The translations under genes and the position numbers were made by a program. Below the pieces are notes generated by a model. The model was not told the origin of the DNA. It did no database searches and worked only from the letters and a program-made list of their open reading frames with translations. Below are positions 1 to 7,253 of a stretch of DNA of 14,045 nt, in pieces. Position 1 is the first letter of the stretch, and every line of letters begins with the position of its first letter. Location: NCBI GenBank assembly GCA_937893735.1, contig CALBGD010000245.1:1-14045 (forward strand). The letters run 5' to 3'. This DNA is from an uncultured Clostridia bacterium. Lineage in GTDB: Bacteria > Bacillota > Clostridia > Oscillospirales > Ruminococcaceae.

Positions 1-1230
1 TTCCGGTGAAAGCTGAGCGAGTGCGTCCGAAAGGCACTCGCCGAGGAGCTCCCCGGTGTATACGGCTTCATCAAGGGAATTTGCGTGGCTGCCCACCTCT
101 ATCAGCAGGGAGCCCGTGGAGATGTGCTGATTGTAGTTCCGGTAATCGAACAGGATAGGGCGCGCAAGCCCGGGATAGCGCTTTTCGGCGGACTGCTGTA
201 TCAGGCAGGCGAGCCGGAAATTCTCGAGGTATTCCGGCATATTGCCGAATCGCCCGTCGTCGCAGCCGGAGATTATCATGAACTGCGCGGCGCTCCTGCC
301 GTCTATTTCCGCAACGGGAGCAGTGCGGCTGCCGTCCGCGCTGGCTATTGCGTCCCGGTGGAGGTCTATCACCACCTTTATCGAGGGGTACTTTTCGAGC
401 GCCGCCCGTATAGTGACCTCGCTGCGGTCGTAGGCTCCGGTGTAGGCGGGGTAGTCGTGTATCGTGCCGTCGTGCAGGACGGAGATACCGCGCTCCGCGA
501 GCTTCTGCGCCAGCTCATCGCCTACCCTTATCATATTGCGGGAGGGGTCGCGGGTGCGGAACGGATAGCTGCTGTCGTAGTAGCTGCGCTGATACGGCTC
601 GTAGCTCTCGGTGGTGTGGGTGTGCACGATGAGCACCTGCGGCTCCGGGGAGTTCAGCTGTATCTGTATGTCCGGGAGCTCTCCGGCAGCGGCGGTCAGC
701 TTTTCGGCGCTGTCTGCGGTGCAGTTCCAGACCATTCCTCCGGCGGGGAGGGTTATGTAGTCATCGCCGTGATAATCGCCGTAGTGCTTCCGGTATATCA
801 CGCCGCTTTTCGTTCCGGCGGCGGTGCGGTCTATGCCGTCGTTGAATTCCGTTACGTTCTGGGTTATCACCCGGGCGGCGGGCACGGGTGCTTCAGCGGT
901 GATATCGGCGGTCATTTCCGGGAGTTCGACTGTGAAAAGCTGCGGTTCCTCCGTTTCGGCGGAGGGCTCCGGCTCCGGGGACGCCTCGGTGCACTCGGCG
1001 GTGTATTCCGTGGCGGTTTCGGAGGTCCCGGCGGTCTGCGGCGGGGAGGGCTCCGTCAGGCGCGGCGCTCGGCTTTCAGAAACGCGTATTCCTGCCGCGA
1101 TGAACGCGGTCTGCCGGGCGGCTCCCCATATTATTCCGGGGAATTCCCCCGGCGAAGTCCCTGCGGCGGAAGCCGCCGCGAAGCACAGCGCAAGCACCGC
1201 TCCGGCGCTAAGTAGTTTTTTCTTATCCAT
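1..1230 (-). CDS. spoIIP: Stage II sporulation protein P (SpoIIP), 3' end cut by the window edge
   Basis: SpoIIP is the amidase/endopeptidase that, with SpoIID and SpoIIM, drives septal peptidoglycan thinning and forespore engulfment. The leftward frame is open for 410 codons from the ATG at 1230-1228 to the window edge with no stop. A GGAGGA ribosome binding site lies about 10 bases upstream. Residues 6-22 form a hydrophobic signal/anchor, followed by a Thr/Glu/Pro-rich linker to about residue 95. The C-terminal half carries the amidase-like core: VLIVHTHTTESY (H203, H205, E208), VVIDLHRDA (H291) and SLLIEVGSHANS (E378), which I read as the predicted zinc-binding and catalytic residues of this family, plus AQFMIISG and PILFDYRNYNQH. 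At this length only a short tail should be missing. The gene is divergent from the rrf2-type regulator. In B. subtilis the gene is sporulation-controlled (sigma-E); I could not find a convincing sigma-E promoter here. Confidence 0.93.
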   Translation of the reverse strand, partial: MDKKKLLSAGAVLALCFAAASAAGTSPGEFPGIIWGAARQTAFIAAGIRVSESRAPRLTEPSPPQTAGTSETATEYTAECTEASPEPEPSAETEEPQLFTVELPEMTADITAEAPVPAARVITQNVTEFNDGIDRTAAGTKSGVIYRKHYGDYHGDDYITLPAGGMVWNCTADSAEKLTAAAGELPDIQIQLNSPEPQVLIVHTHTTESYEPYQRSYYDSSYPFRTRDPSRNMIRVGDELAQKLAERGISVLHDGTIHDYPAYTGAYDRSEVTIRAALEKYPSIKVVIDLHRDAIASADGSRTAPVAEIDGRSAAQFMIISGCDDGRFGNMPEYLENFRLACLIQQSAEKRYPGLARPILFDYRNYNQHISTGSLLIEVGSHANSLDEAVYTGELLGECLSDALAQLSPE

Positions 1231-1283
1231 AATTGTTTATTCCTCCGGGCATAATATTCTTATACATCTATATTCATGGCTTG

Positions 1284-1300
1284 TCCGGGATATTCCCGGA
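1284..1300. promoter_or_regulatory. Perfect 7-bp inverted repeat between spoIIP and rrf2 (candidate operator)
   Basis: The arms TCCGGGA (1284-1290) and TCCCGGA (1294-1300) are exact reverse complements around TAT. The site lies 23 bases before the Rrf2 start codon and about 54 bases upstream of spoIIP. Rrf2/IscR proteins often autoregulate through palindromes near their own promoters, so an operator is plausible. A loose promoter (TTGTTT at 1233-1238, 16 bases, TATTCT at 1255-1260) could serve the regulator. Binding is an inference from position and symmetry only. Confidence 0.4.
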
Positions 1301-1323
1301 ATTTTTCGACAGGAGCTGATACG

Positions 1324-1746
1324 ATGAAGATATCGACCAAGGGCAGGTACTCCCTGCTTTTCATGCTTGACATGGCGCGGCACGACAGCGGCGAGCCGGT
1401 CAAGGTAAAGGATTCCGCGGCGCGCAGCGGGGTTTCCGTGAAGTATATGGAGCAGATAGTTGCGGTGCTGAATAAAGCGGGATTCGTGCGGAGCGTGCGC
1501 GGCTCGCAGGGGGGATATCTCCTGACAAGGACTCCTGCGGAATACACTGTCGGCGAGATACTCCGCCTGTCGGAGGGCAGCCTTGCGCCGGTCTCCTGCC
1601 TTGACGCGGGGAATCCCTGCGAGAAGCGCGGCCAGTGCGTGACCGTGCGGCTGTACGAGGAGATAAACAACGCCGTCAACGGAGTTGTAGACCACATAAC
1701 CCTTGCGGATATGCTCGGCTGGGAAAACGAAGTGCCCGGCTGCTGA
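1324..1746 (+). CDS. Rrf2/IscR-family transcriptional regulator with three conserved cysteines
   Basis: This 140-aa protein begins MKISTKGRYSLLFMLDMA, the classic Rrf2 N-terminus. It continues through a winged helix-turn-helix (about residues 25-65: VKDSAARSGVSVKYMEQIV, then VRGSQGGYLL wing) and a C-terminal dimer helix. Cys92, Cys99 and Cys105 (C-x6-C-x5-C) sit where E. coli IscR keeps its cluster cysteines, so it probably senses iron-sulfur status or redox; CymR-type Rrf2 proteins lack these residues. The start at 1324 is chosen because AGGAG (1311-1315) lies 8 bases upstream and because family alignment starts at MKIS; an upstream in-frame ATG at 1276 has no such support. No isc/suf or cysteine genes follow. 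Instead a strong terminator ends the unit, making it monocistronic and divergent from spoIIP. The target regulon cannot be read from context. Confidence 0.92.
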   Translation: MKISTKGRYSLLFMLDMARHDSGEPVKVKDSAARSGVSVKYMEQIVAVLNKAGFVRSVRGSQGGYLLTRTPAEYTVGEILRLSEGSLAPVSCLDAGNPCEKRGQCVTVRLYEEINNAVNGVVDHITLADMLGWENEVPGC

Positions 1747-1761
1747 CATAATTCGACGCGC

Positions 1762-1794
1762 CCCGCTGCTCACACCACTGAGCGGCGGGTTTTT
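1762..1794 (+). terminator. Rho-independent terminator after the Rrf2-type regulator
   Basis: There is an 11-bp GC-rich stem (1762-1772 with 1779-1789, one G-U pair) with a 6-base loop, followed directly by five T (1790-1794). It lies 16 bases after the regulator stop codon and isolates it from the secA promoter. Confidence 0.9.
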
Positions 1795-1841
1795 CTATGC
1801 CCTGCGTAATATAAAATATCCGTGAAAATCAGGTATAAAGG

Positions 1842-1870
1842 TTGACAAACACTCCGGTTAAGAGTATAAT
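1842..1870 (+). promoter_or_regulatory. Consensus sigma-A promoter for secA
   Basis: TTGACA (1842-1847), a 17-base spacer and TATAAT (1865-1870) match the housekeeping consensus exactly. Transcription should start near 1877, giving an untranslated leader of about 53 bases. The likely ribosome binding site is GAAAGGG (1911-1917), about 12 bases before the ATG, which is a long spacing for an otherwise strong unit. Confidence 0.92.
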
Positions 1871-1929
1871 ATAATATGAGTTTTTATATTCAGCATGAAC
1901 TTCTTATACAGAAAGGGAAATAAAATAAA

Positions 1930-4656
1930 ATGGGTTTATTCAAATCTTTGTTCGGCACCTACTCCACCAAGGAGCTCAGGCGCATCGAACCGATAAAGCA
2001 GGCTGTGCTTGACCTTGCGGACAAGTATTCCGCCATGAGCGAGCAGGAGCTCAAGGCTCAGACGGGTATCCTGAAGGACAGGCTGGCTTCCGGCGAAACG
2101 CTTGACCAGATACTGCCGGACGCTTTCGCGGTCTGCCGTGAGGCCTCCACCAGAGTTATAGGAATACGCCACTACCCCGTACAGATCATCGGTGGTATCG
2201 TTCTCCATCAGGGACGTATAGCAGAGATGAAAACCGGTGAGGGTAAGACTTTCGTTGCGGCTCTGCCGTCCTACCTGAACGGTCTGACCGGCAAGGGCGT
2301 TCACATCGTTACCGTCAACGACTACCTCGCAAAGCGCGACAGCGAGCTCATGGCTAAGGTGCACAGATACCTCGGCCTTACCGTAGGACTTATTTCCCAC
2401 GATATGGACAACGACGCGCGCCGTGCGGCTTATGCCTGCGATATAACATACGCCACCAACAACGAGCTTGGATTCGACTACCTGCGCGATAATATGTGCA
2501 TTTACAAGAAGGACAAGGTTCAGCGTGCGCCTAATTTCGCCATCGTGGACGAGGTGGACTCTATCCTCATAGACGAGGCGAGAACTCCGCTTATCATTTC
2601 CGGCCGCGGCGACAAGTCCACCGACCTGTACGAAAAGGCTGACAAGTTCGCCAAGACCCTTACCATGAATAAGATAGCAGAGCTGGACGACAAGGAGGAT
2701 TATGAGGGCAATTTCGACGGCGATTACCTCATCGACGAAAAGGCAAAGACCTGCAACCTCCTGCCCAACGGCGTTGCAAAGGCTGAGAAGTACTTCGGGA
2801 TCGAGAACCTCATGGATCCCGAGAATACCACGCTTCTCCATCATATAAATCAGGCTATCCGCGCAAACGGAATCATGAAGCTCGATGTTGACTACGTTAT
2901 CAAGGACGGCGAGATCGTCATCGTTGACGAGTTCACCGGACGTCTGATGTTCGGTCGCCGCTACAATGACGGACTCCATCAGGCGATCGAGGCTAAGGAG
3001 GGCGTAAAGGTAAACCGCGAGAGCAAGACCCTTGCGACCATCACATTCCAGAACTTCTTCCGTCTGTACGACAAGCTGTCCGGTATGACAGGTACGGCTA
3101 TGACGGAGGAATCCGAGTTCCGCCAGATTTACAGCCTTGACGTTATCGAGATACCGACCAACAAGCCGGTCATCAGAATCGATAACCACGACCAGATATA
3201 CAAGAACGAGCGCGGAAAGTTCAAGGCAGTCTGCGATCAGGTAGAGGAGTGCCACAAGAAGGGTCAGCCGGTGCTGGTAGGTACCGTCACCATCGAGAAG
3301 TCCGAGCTGGTTTCCAAGCTGCTCAAGGCGCGCGGGATCAAGCATCAGGTGCTCAATGCGAAGAACCATGAGAAGGAAGCGGAGATAGTAGCTCAGGCGG
3401 GCAAGAAGGGCGCCGTTACCATCGCCACCAACATGGCGGGACGTGGTACGGATATCAAGCTCGGCGGTAACTCCGAGTTCCTTGCTATACACGAGATGAG
3501 AAAGCAGGAGTACCCCGAGGAGCTGATTCAGGAGGCTACCGGCTACGCTGAGACCGACAACGAGGAGATACTCGAGGCTAGAAAGAAGTATCAGGATCTC
3601 ATGAAGAAGTACGACGCGGAGATAGCTCCCGAGGCTGAGGAGGTACGCGCGGCAGGCGGTCTGTTCATCATCGGCACCGAGCGCCACGAATCCCGCCGTA
3701 TCGACAACCAGCTCCGCGGACGTGCAGGACGTCAGGGCGACCCGGGCGAGAGCCGCTTCTACATTTCTCTGGAGGACGACCTCATGCGCCTGTTCGGCGG
3801 CGACAGAGTCCAGAAGTTCATGGAGACCATGAATTTTGACGAGGATCAGCCTATCGAGGCTTCCTTCCTGTCCAGCGCTATCGAATCCGCGCAGAAGAAG
3901 ATAGAGGGCAGGAACTTCTCCATCAGAAAGAACGTCCTTGACTTTGACGACGTTATGTCCCAGCAGCGTATGACCATTTACTCACAGCGCTCCAAGGTTC
4001 TTGACGGCGAGGACGTAAGCAAGAATATCCACGACATGATGGAGAAATCCATCGAGGAGACCGTGGATATGTACTGCTCCGACCCTGTTGCGGAAAACTG
4101 GAACCTTGACGGTCTGCGTGCGCACTTCATGAATCTGTACGTTATGGACAGCGACCTGCGCTACACCACCGAGGAGCTGAACACCCTCGAGAAGAAGGAT
4201 ATCGTGAACTTCCTCAAGGAGAGAGGAAATCTCATCTACCAGACCAGAGAGGCTGACATGGGCTCCGAGACCATGCGCGAGGTAGAGCGTATCTGCCTGC
4301 TTAAGACGGTTGACCGCCACTGGATGGATCACATCGACGCGATGGAAGAGCTCAAGCGCGGTATTTACCTCAGAAGCTACGGTCAGAAGGACCCTGTCGT
4401 AGAGTACCGCTTCGAGGGCTTTGCGATGTTTGACGAGATGATCGCGGCTATCCGCGAGGAGACCGTAAGAATGGTGCTGACCGTTCCGGTAAGGATACAG
4501 CGCCCGCTCCAGCGCGAGCAGGTTCTCCAGCCGGACGCACCGAACGCAGGCTCCAAGACCCCGTTCAAGAACAACGGTCAGAAGATAGGCAGAAACGATC
4601 CCTGCCCCTGCGGAAGCGGTAAAAAGTATAAGAACTGCTGCGGCAAAGATGAGTAA
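1930..4656 (+). CDS. secA: Preprotein translocase ATPase SecA
   Basis: SecA is the cytosolic/membrane ATPase that pushes unfolded preproteins through SecYEG. This complete 908-aa copy has all landmarks: Walker A with GEGKT (103-107) in [13 protein letters not shown] box (207-210), the PPXD/helicase II region with [22 protein letters not shown], and motif [17 protein letters not shown]. The tail ends with the SecB/phospholipid-binding zinc motif (Cys892, Cys894, Cys903, Cys904; CxCx8CC). It is longer than B. subtilis SecA (841 aa); the extra length includes acidic/charged insertions in NBF1 (around residues 240-285) and before the ETERHES-type region ([19 protein letters not shown]), of a kind I recall from gut Clostridia. 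It has its own consensus promoter, and nothing follows for 253 bases, so it is probably monocistronic. Codon choice is strongly biased (GAG, AAG, GAC), in keeping with high expression. Confidence 0.99.
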   Translation: MGLFKSLFGTYSTKELRRIEPIKQAVLDLADKYSAMSEQELKAQTGILKDRLASGETLDQILPDAFAVCREASTRVIGIRHYPVQIIGGIVLHQGRIAEMKTGEGKTFVAALPSYLNGLTGKGVHIVTVNDYLAKRDSELMAKVHRYLGLTVGLISHDMDNDARRAAYACDITYATNNELGFDYLRDNMCIYKKDKVQRAPNFAIVDEVDSILIDEARTPLIISGRGDKSTDLYEKADKFAKTLTMNKIAELDDKEDYEGNFDGDYLIDEKAKTCNLLPNGVAKAEKYFGIENLMDPENTTLLHHINQAIRANGIMKLDVDYVIKDGEIVIVDEFTGRLMFGRRYNDGLHQAIEAKEGVKVNRESKTLATITFQNFFRLYDKLSGMTGTAMTEESEFRQIYSLDVIEIPTNKPVIRIDNHDQIYKNERGKFKAVCDQVEECHKKGQPVLVGTVTIEKSELVSKLLKARGIKHQVLNAKNHEKEAEIVAQAGKKGAVTIATNMAGRGTDIKLGGNSEFLAIHEMRKQEYPEELIQEATGYAETDNEEILEARKKYQDLMKKYDAEIAPEAEEVRAAGGLFIIGTERHESRRIDNQLRGRAGRQGDPGESRFYISLEDDLMRLFGGDRVQKFMETMNFDEDQPIEASFLSSAIESAQKKIEGRNFSIRKNVLDFDDVMSQQRMTIYSQRSKVLDGEDVSKNIHDMMEKSIEETVDMYCSDPVAENWNLDGLRAHFMNLYVMDSDLRYTTEELNTLEKKDIVNFLKERGNLIYQTREADMGSETMREVERICLLKTVDRHWMDHIDAMEELKRGIYLRSYGQKDPVVEYRFEGFAMFDEMIAAIREETVRMVLTVPVRIQRPLQREQVLQPDAPNAGSKTPFKNNGQKIGRNDPCPCGSGKKYKNCCGKDE

Positions 4657-4667
4657 ATAACGGCATT

Positions 4668-4846
4668 GTAGGGGAGGGGCTTGCCCCTCCCGCCTTGAAT
4701 GCTTGGCATCCATTCCACGCTTTAGGGCGTGTGGGCAAACATCGTGTTTGCCCCTCTCATCATCTGATGTGCATGGGGAATTTATTTTTAGATTTTCCCC
4801 CATTGGCTTAAGAATTTTTACGGGAGGGGGCAAGCCCCTCCCCTAC
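4668..4846. repeat. Hairpin-rich element with GC-rich inverted termini (MITE/REP-like)
   Basis: The left end (4668-4692) and right end (4821-4846) are reverse complements over 25-26 bases with a single-base indel. Each end is itself a near-palindrome of G-runs and C-runs (left: GGGAGGGGC-TT-GCCCCTCCC). Between them are a perfect 9-bp hairpin (GGGCAAACA at 4733-4741, TCG, TGTTTGCCC at 4745-4753) and an A/T-looped inverted repeat ATGGGG...CCCCAT (about 4772-4803). There is no open reading frame of note and no transposase. This fits a dispersed non-coding repeat of the kind frequent between genes of gut Clostridia, inserted between secA and the epimerase gene. Whether it is multicopy cannot be tested here. 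No clear target-site duplication is visible. Confidence 0.7.
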
Positions 4847-4909
4847 GGTGAGCCGCAAAGAGTGGCTTAGATAATTGGAACAACAAAATACAATAAGAGG
4901 TTTGAATAA

Positions 4910-6094
4910 ATGAAAAGAGAAGAATTTGTAAAAGAGCTCACTGGTCATATAATTCCTTTTTGGAATAAGCTCCGCGATGATGAGAACGGCGGTTTCACGG
5001 GATTTATGGACAGCGCGCTGAACGTTGACAAGAAGGGCGAAAAGGGCGTTATCCTGCACTCCCGTATTCTGTGGTTCTATTCCAACGCTTACATGGAGCT
5101 TAAAGACCCTGTTCTGCTGGACAATGCAAAGCACGCATACGAGTTCCTCACCGAAAAGTGCGTTGACAAGGAGTACGGCGGCGTTTACTGGAGCATGAAC
5201 TATGACGGCACCGTAAAAGAGGACATCAAGCACACCTATTGTCAGGCGTTCTTCATCTATGCGCTTTCCAGCTACTACCGCGCAAGCGGCGACAAGGGCG
5301 CACTGGAGCTTGCATACAAGGTAATGGAGCTTGTCGAGAAGAATTCCACCGACGACGTGGCTTACCTTGAGAAGATGTCCCGCGATTGGAAGACCGAGCT
5401 TGCAAACGACGAGCTTTCCGAGAACGGACTCATGGCTGACAAGACCATGAACACCACCCTCCACATGATGGAGGCATACACCGAGCTTTACCTCGCCGAC
5501 CATAACCCCAAGGTTCTTGAGAGACTTAAGTTCCAGCTTAACCTGACCTATGACAAGATTTACGATAAGGCGGGAAGCAAGCTGCTGGTATTCTTCGACA
5601 AGAACATGAACGTTATCGGTGATATCCACTCCTACGGACATGATATCGAGGCTACATGGCTCATCGACCGCGCCTGCGAGGTCATCGGCGAGCCGGAGTT
5701 CACCGCGAAGTTCGCCGAGATGAACCGCGCTATCGTAAGAAATATCGCGAATATCGCATACGACAAGGCTTCCGGTTCACTGCTCAACGAGCGCGACAAG
5801 GACAAGATAAACACATGGCGTATCTGGTGGGTACAGGCTGAGGCGGTAATAGGCTTCATGAACGGCTTCCAGAAGCACTATGGCGGCGCTGAGTATTTCG
5901 AAATTTCTTCCAACGTGTGGAACTTCATTCAGGAGCACATCGTTGACAAGCGCCCGGGCGGCGAGTGGCATTCTCAGGTTGACGACAACTGGAAGTTCGC
6001 TGAGTTCAAGCCGGTCGTTGATCCGTGGAAGTGCCCCTACCACAACGGCAGAATGTGCCTTGAAATGATGCGCAGACTGGCAGAAAACGGCTGA
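4910..6094 (+). CDS. ce: Cellobiose/mannobiose 2-epimerase (AGE superfamily)
   Basis: The protein (394 aa) is an (alpha/alpha)6-barrel epimerase that converts the reducing-end glucose of cellobiose, lactose or mannobiose to its C2 epimer, feeding mannosylglucose-type phosphorylases in the cytoplasm. The N-terminus (ELTGHIIPFWNKLRDDENGGF) and GVILHSRILWFYSNAY strongly resemble Ruminococcus albus CE. Equivalents of its key residues are present: Arg52, His185 (TTLHMMEAY), His244 and Glu247 (SYGHDIEATWL), and His378 (KCPYHNGRM). Aromatic residues Trp303, Trp306, Trp307 and Trp373 probably line the sugar site. There is no signal peptide. Start: AAGAGG (4895-4900) lies 9 bases before the ATG. A weak TACAAT (4889-4894) is the only promoter-like box, since the preceding repeat element sits close upstream. 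The next gene begins 27 bases after the stop, so the two are probably co-transcribed. N-acylglucosamine 2-epimerase is the main alternative but fits less well. Confidence 0.93.
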   Translation: MKREEFVKELTGHIIPFWNKLRDDENGGFTGFMDSALNVDKKGEKGVILHSRILWFYSNAYMELKDPVLLDNAKHAYEFLTEKCVDKEYGGVYWSMNYDGTVKEDIKHTYCQAFFIYALSSYYRASGDKGALELAYKVMELVEKNSTDDVAYLEKMSRDWKTELANDELSENGLMADKTMNTTLHMMEAYTELYLADHNPKVLERLKFQLNLTYDKIYDKAGSKLLVFFDKNMNVIGDIHSYGHDIEATWLIDRACEVIGEPEFTAKFAEMNRAIVRNIANIAYDKASGSLLNERDKDKINTWRIWWVQAEAVIGFMNGFQKHYGGAEYFEISSNVWNFIQEHIVDKRPGGEWHSQVDDNWKFAEFKPVVDPWKCPYHNGRMCLEMMRRLAENG

Positions 6095-6121
6095 TGATCT
6101 CGGCATGATGTGAGGTTCCCT

Positions 6122-7096
6122 ATGAAAAAGACTGGCGCTGCGCTTCTGGCTGCGGCAATATTCCTTACTGGCTGCTCCGGCAGGCAGAACACGGACGGTG
6201 AGATACAGCTCCCGATATACGGCGCGGCGGAAGAAGTGCACTACGAGGTCGCAGAGGCGCAGTACATGGATCTTTCTGAGACCGTAAGCACCGGCGTGAC
6301 GATAGGCTATCCATATGCGGTGTACCTTACATATCCGGCGGACGCGCTTGTTATGTCATACAATGCGCTTAAGGGCAGGGAAGTGACCGAGGGCGAGGTT
6401 CTTGCGGAGCTTGATTCCTCAGATCTCGACTACGAAATCAGCAATCAGCAGACCATCGTTAATGCGGCTTCCGGGGATAACCTCCAGTATCAGATAGAGC
6501 AGGAGAAGCTCGAAATGCTCCTTGCTGAAAAGGAAAAGTACGTCATAAGGGCGCCGTTTGACGGGATAATCACCCAGACGGCTTCCGTCACCGAGGGCTC
6601 AGAAGTAAAGGCGGACGCGCTTTGCTGTGCAGTTTCCGAGATAAGCCGGACGGGGATCTACCTTGACGGTGCGGGGGCTTCTCAGTTCCGTTTCGGGCAG
6701 AAGGTGAAGATAAAGGTGGACAACGACACCTACGATGCGACAGTCGTGGAGGCTCCGGATTCGGCGCCCGCGACGGCGTACGGCGCTTCTGCCGGCCGCG
6801 TGATATTCGATGTCGGCGAGGAAAATATGCAGAAGATACTCACTGATTCGGCTATGGCGGTTTCAGCGGGCTGGGCGACAGTGTACGTCACGACCGAGCG
6901 GAAAAACGTGCTTGCAGTGCCGGATTCCGCGGTAAAGAGCGGCGGCTCGGAGAGCTTTGTTACGCTGGTTGACGGTACGGAGCGCTACAAGCTGAAGGTC
7001 ACCACCGGTGTGAGCCTCGGCGGCTATACCGAGATACTGAACGGAATTTCTGCGGGAGATATCGTGCTGGCGCGCGGAAGCGGAAACTACGCATAA
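6122..7096 (+). CDS. Membrane-fusion (HlyD/RND adaptor-like) lipoprotein
   Basis: This 324-aa exported protein starts with a lipoprotein signal, MKKTGAALLAAAIFLTGC, with the lipobox LTGC and lipidated Cys18. It shows the periplasmic-adaptor layout: a biotinyl-lipoyl-like first half (REVTEGEVLAELDSSDLDYE), a very short helical hairpin (QYQIEQEKLEMLLAEKEK), the second half-motif (YVIRAPFDGIITQTASVTEGSEV), a beta-barrel segment (GQKVKIKVDND) and the membrane-proximal end (NVLAVPDSAVKSGG...GYTEILNGISAGDIVLARG). In Gram-positives such proteins couple to MacB-type ABC exporters. No exporter gene is next to it, and the hairpin is too short to reach an outer membrane channel. I chose the ATG at 6122 with TGAGG 6 bases upstream; a GTG at 6110 would add four residues and overlaps that site. 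It lies 27 bases after the epimerase gene and ends before the pnuC promoter. Confidence 0.82.
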   Translation: MKKTGAALLAAAIFLTGCSGRQNTDGEIQLPIYGAAEEVHYEVAEAQYMDLSETVSTGVTIGYPYAVYLTYPADALVMSYNALKGREVTEGEVLAELDSSDLDYEISNQQTIVNAASGDNLQYQIEQEKLEMLLAEKEKYVIRAPFDGIITQTASVTEGSEVKADALCCAVSEISRTGIYLDGAGASQFRFGQKVKIKVDNDTYDATVVEAPDSAPATAYGASAGRVIFDVGEENMQKILTDSAMAVSAGWATVYVTTERKNVLAVPDSAVKSGGSESFVTLVDGTERYKLKVTTGVSLGGYTEILNGISAGDIVLARGSGNYA

Positions 7097-7105
7097 ATTT
7101 ATTCG

Positions 7106-7129
7106 CCCCGCTTGACAAATCAGGCGGGG
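7106..7129. promoter_or_regulatory. Inverted repeat enclosing the -35 box of the pnuC promoter
   Basis: CCCCGC (7106-7111) and GCGGGG (7124-7129) are exact reverse complements. The pairing continues inward through TTGA/TCAG (one G-T pair), giving a 10-bp stem with loop CAAA that contains the TTGACA box. No U-tract follows, so it is a poor terminator for the upstream lipoprotein gene. An operator over the promoter is the other reading. Confidence 0.45.
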
Positions 7130-7140
7130 TGTGCTATACT
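7112..7140 (+). promoter_or_regulatory. Sigma-A promoter for the pnuC transcript
   Basis: TTGACA (7112-7117), 17 bases, TATACT (7135-7140): one mismatch from consensus. Predicted start of transcription is near 7147, which leaves a leader of about 107 bases before the pnuC ATG at 7254. Confidence 0.88.
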
Positions 7141-7146
7141 ATACCA

Positions 7147-7237
7147 AGAAGATTAGAATTAGTCTGCCACCGGGTAGGAATGCTGAGCATTCGCGCGTAT
7201 CGTTAGGTCTTTGAAGATACGCAGCGGGTGCTTTTTT
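7147..7237 (+). ncRNA. Structured 5' leader of pnuC, candidate riboswitch or attenuator (class unknown)
   Basis: Three local hairpins are readable: AGATTA-GAAT-TAGTCT (7150-7165, one G-U pair), GAATGC-TGA-GCATTC (7178-7192) and GCGTATC / GATACGC (7195-7201 with 7216-7222) around a purine/U-rich 14-base loop. GC(C)ACC at 7166-7171 can pair with GGTGC at 7227-7231, closing a three-way junction around the last two hairpins, and six T follow at once (7232-7237). Junction plus U-tract just before the ribosome binding site suggests control by termination. I compared it by eye with TPP, FMN, THF, preQ1, purine, cobalamin and T-box consensus features and saw no match. It does not look like the Streptococcus NAD+-II element either, though I recall that one only roughly. 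Confidence 0.55.
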
Positions 7238-7253
7238 GTTTGAGGAGAGGGAT

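Noticed and set aside
85..1215. Long rightward open frame of 376 codons opposite spoIIP
   Set aside because: It is the antisense shadow of spoIIP in a GC-rich gene. The leftward frame encodes recognisable SpoIIP motifs, while this one has low-complexity Gly/Arg/Val content and no ribosome binding site.
1276..1323. Upstream ATG extending the Rrf2-type regulator by 16 residues
   Set aside because: The extension runs through the palindrome, lacks a ribosome binding site and does not match the family N-terminus, which begins at MKIS.
1936..3687. 583-codon leftward open frame inside secA
   Set aside because: It lies wholly antisense to secA, has no family motifs or promoter, and exists because of biased codon use in secA.
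4672..4694. Left hairpin of the repeat as the secA terminator
   Set aside because: The stem is strong but no U-tract follows, and the same sequence recurs inverted at 4821-4846, so a repeat terminus explains it better.
7147..7237. T-box, TPP, THF, preQ1, cobalamin or NAD+-II assignment for the pnuC leader
   Set aside because: No specifier/AGGGTGG-type antiterminator box, no CTGAGA/ACCTGA TPP core, and no other recalled consensus elements are present; the class is left open.
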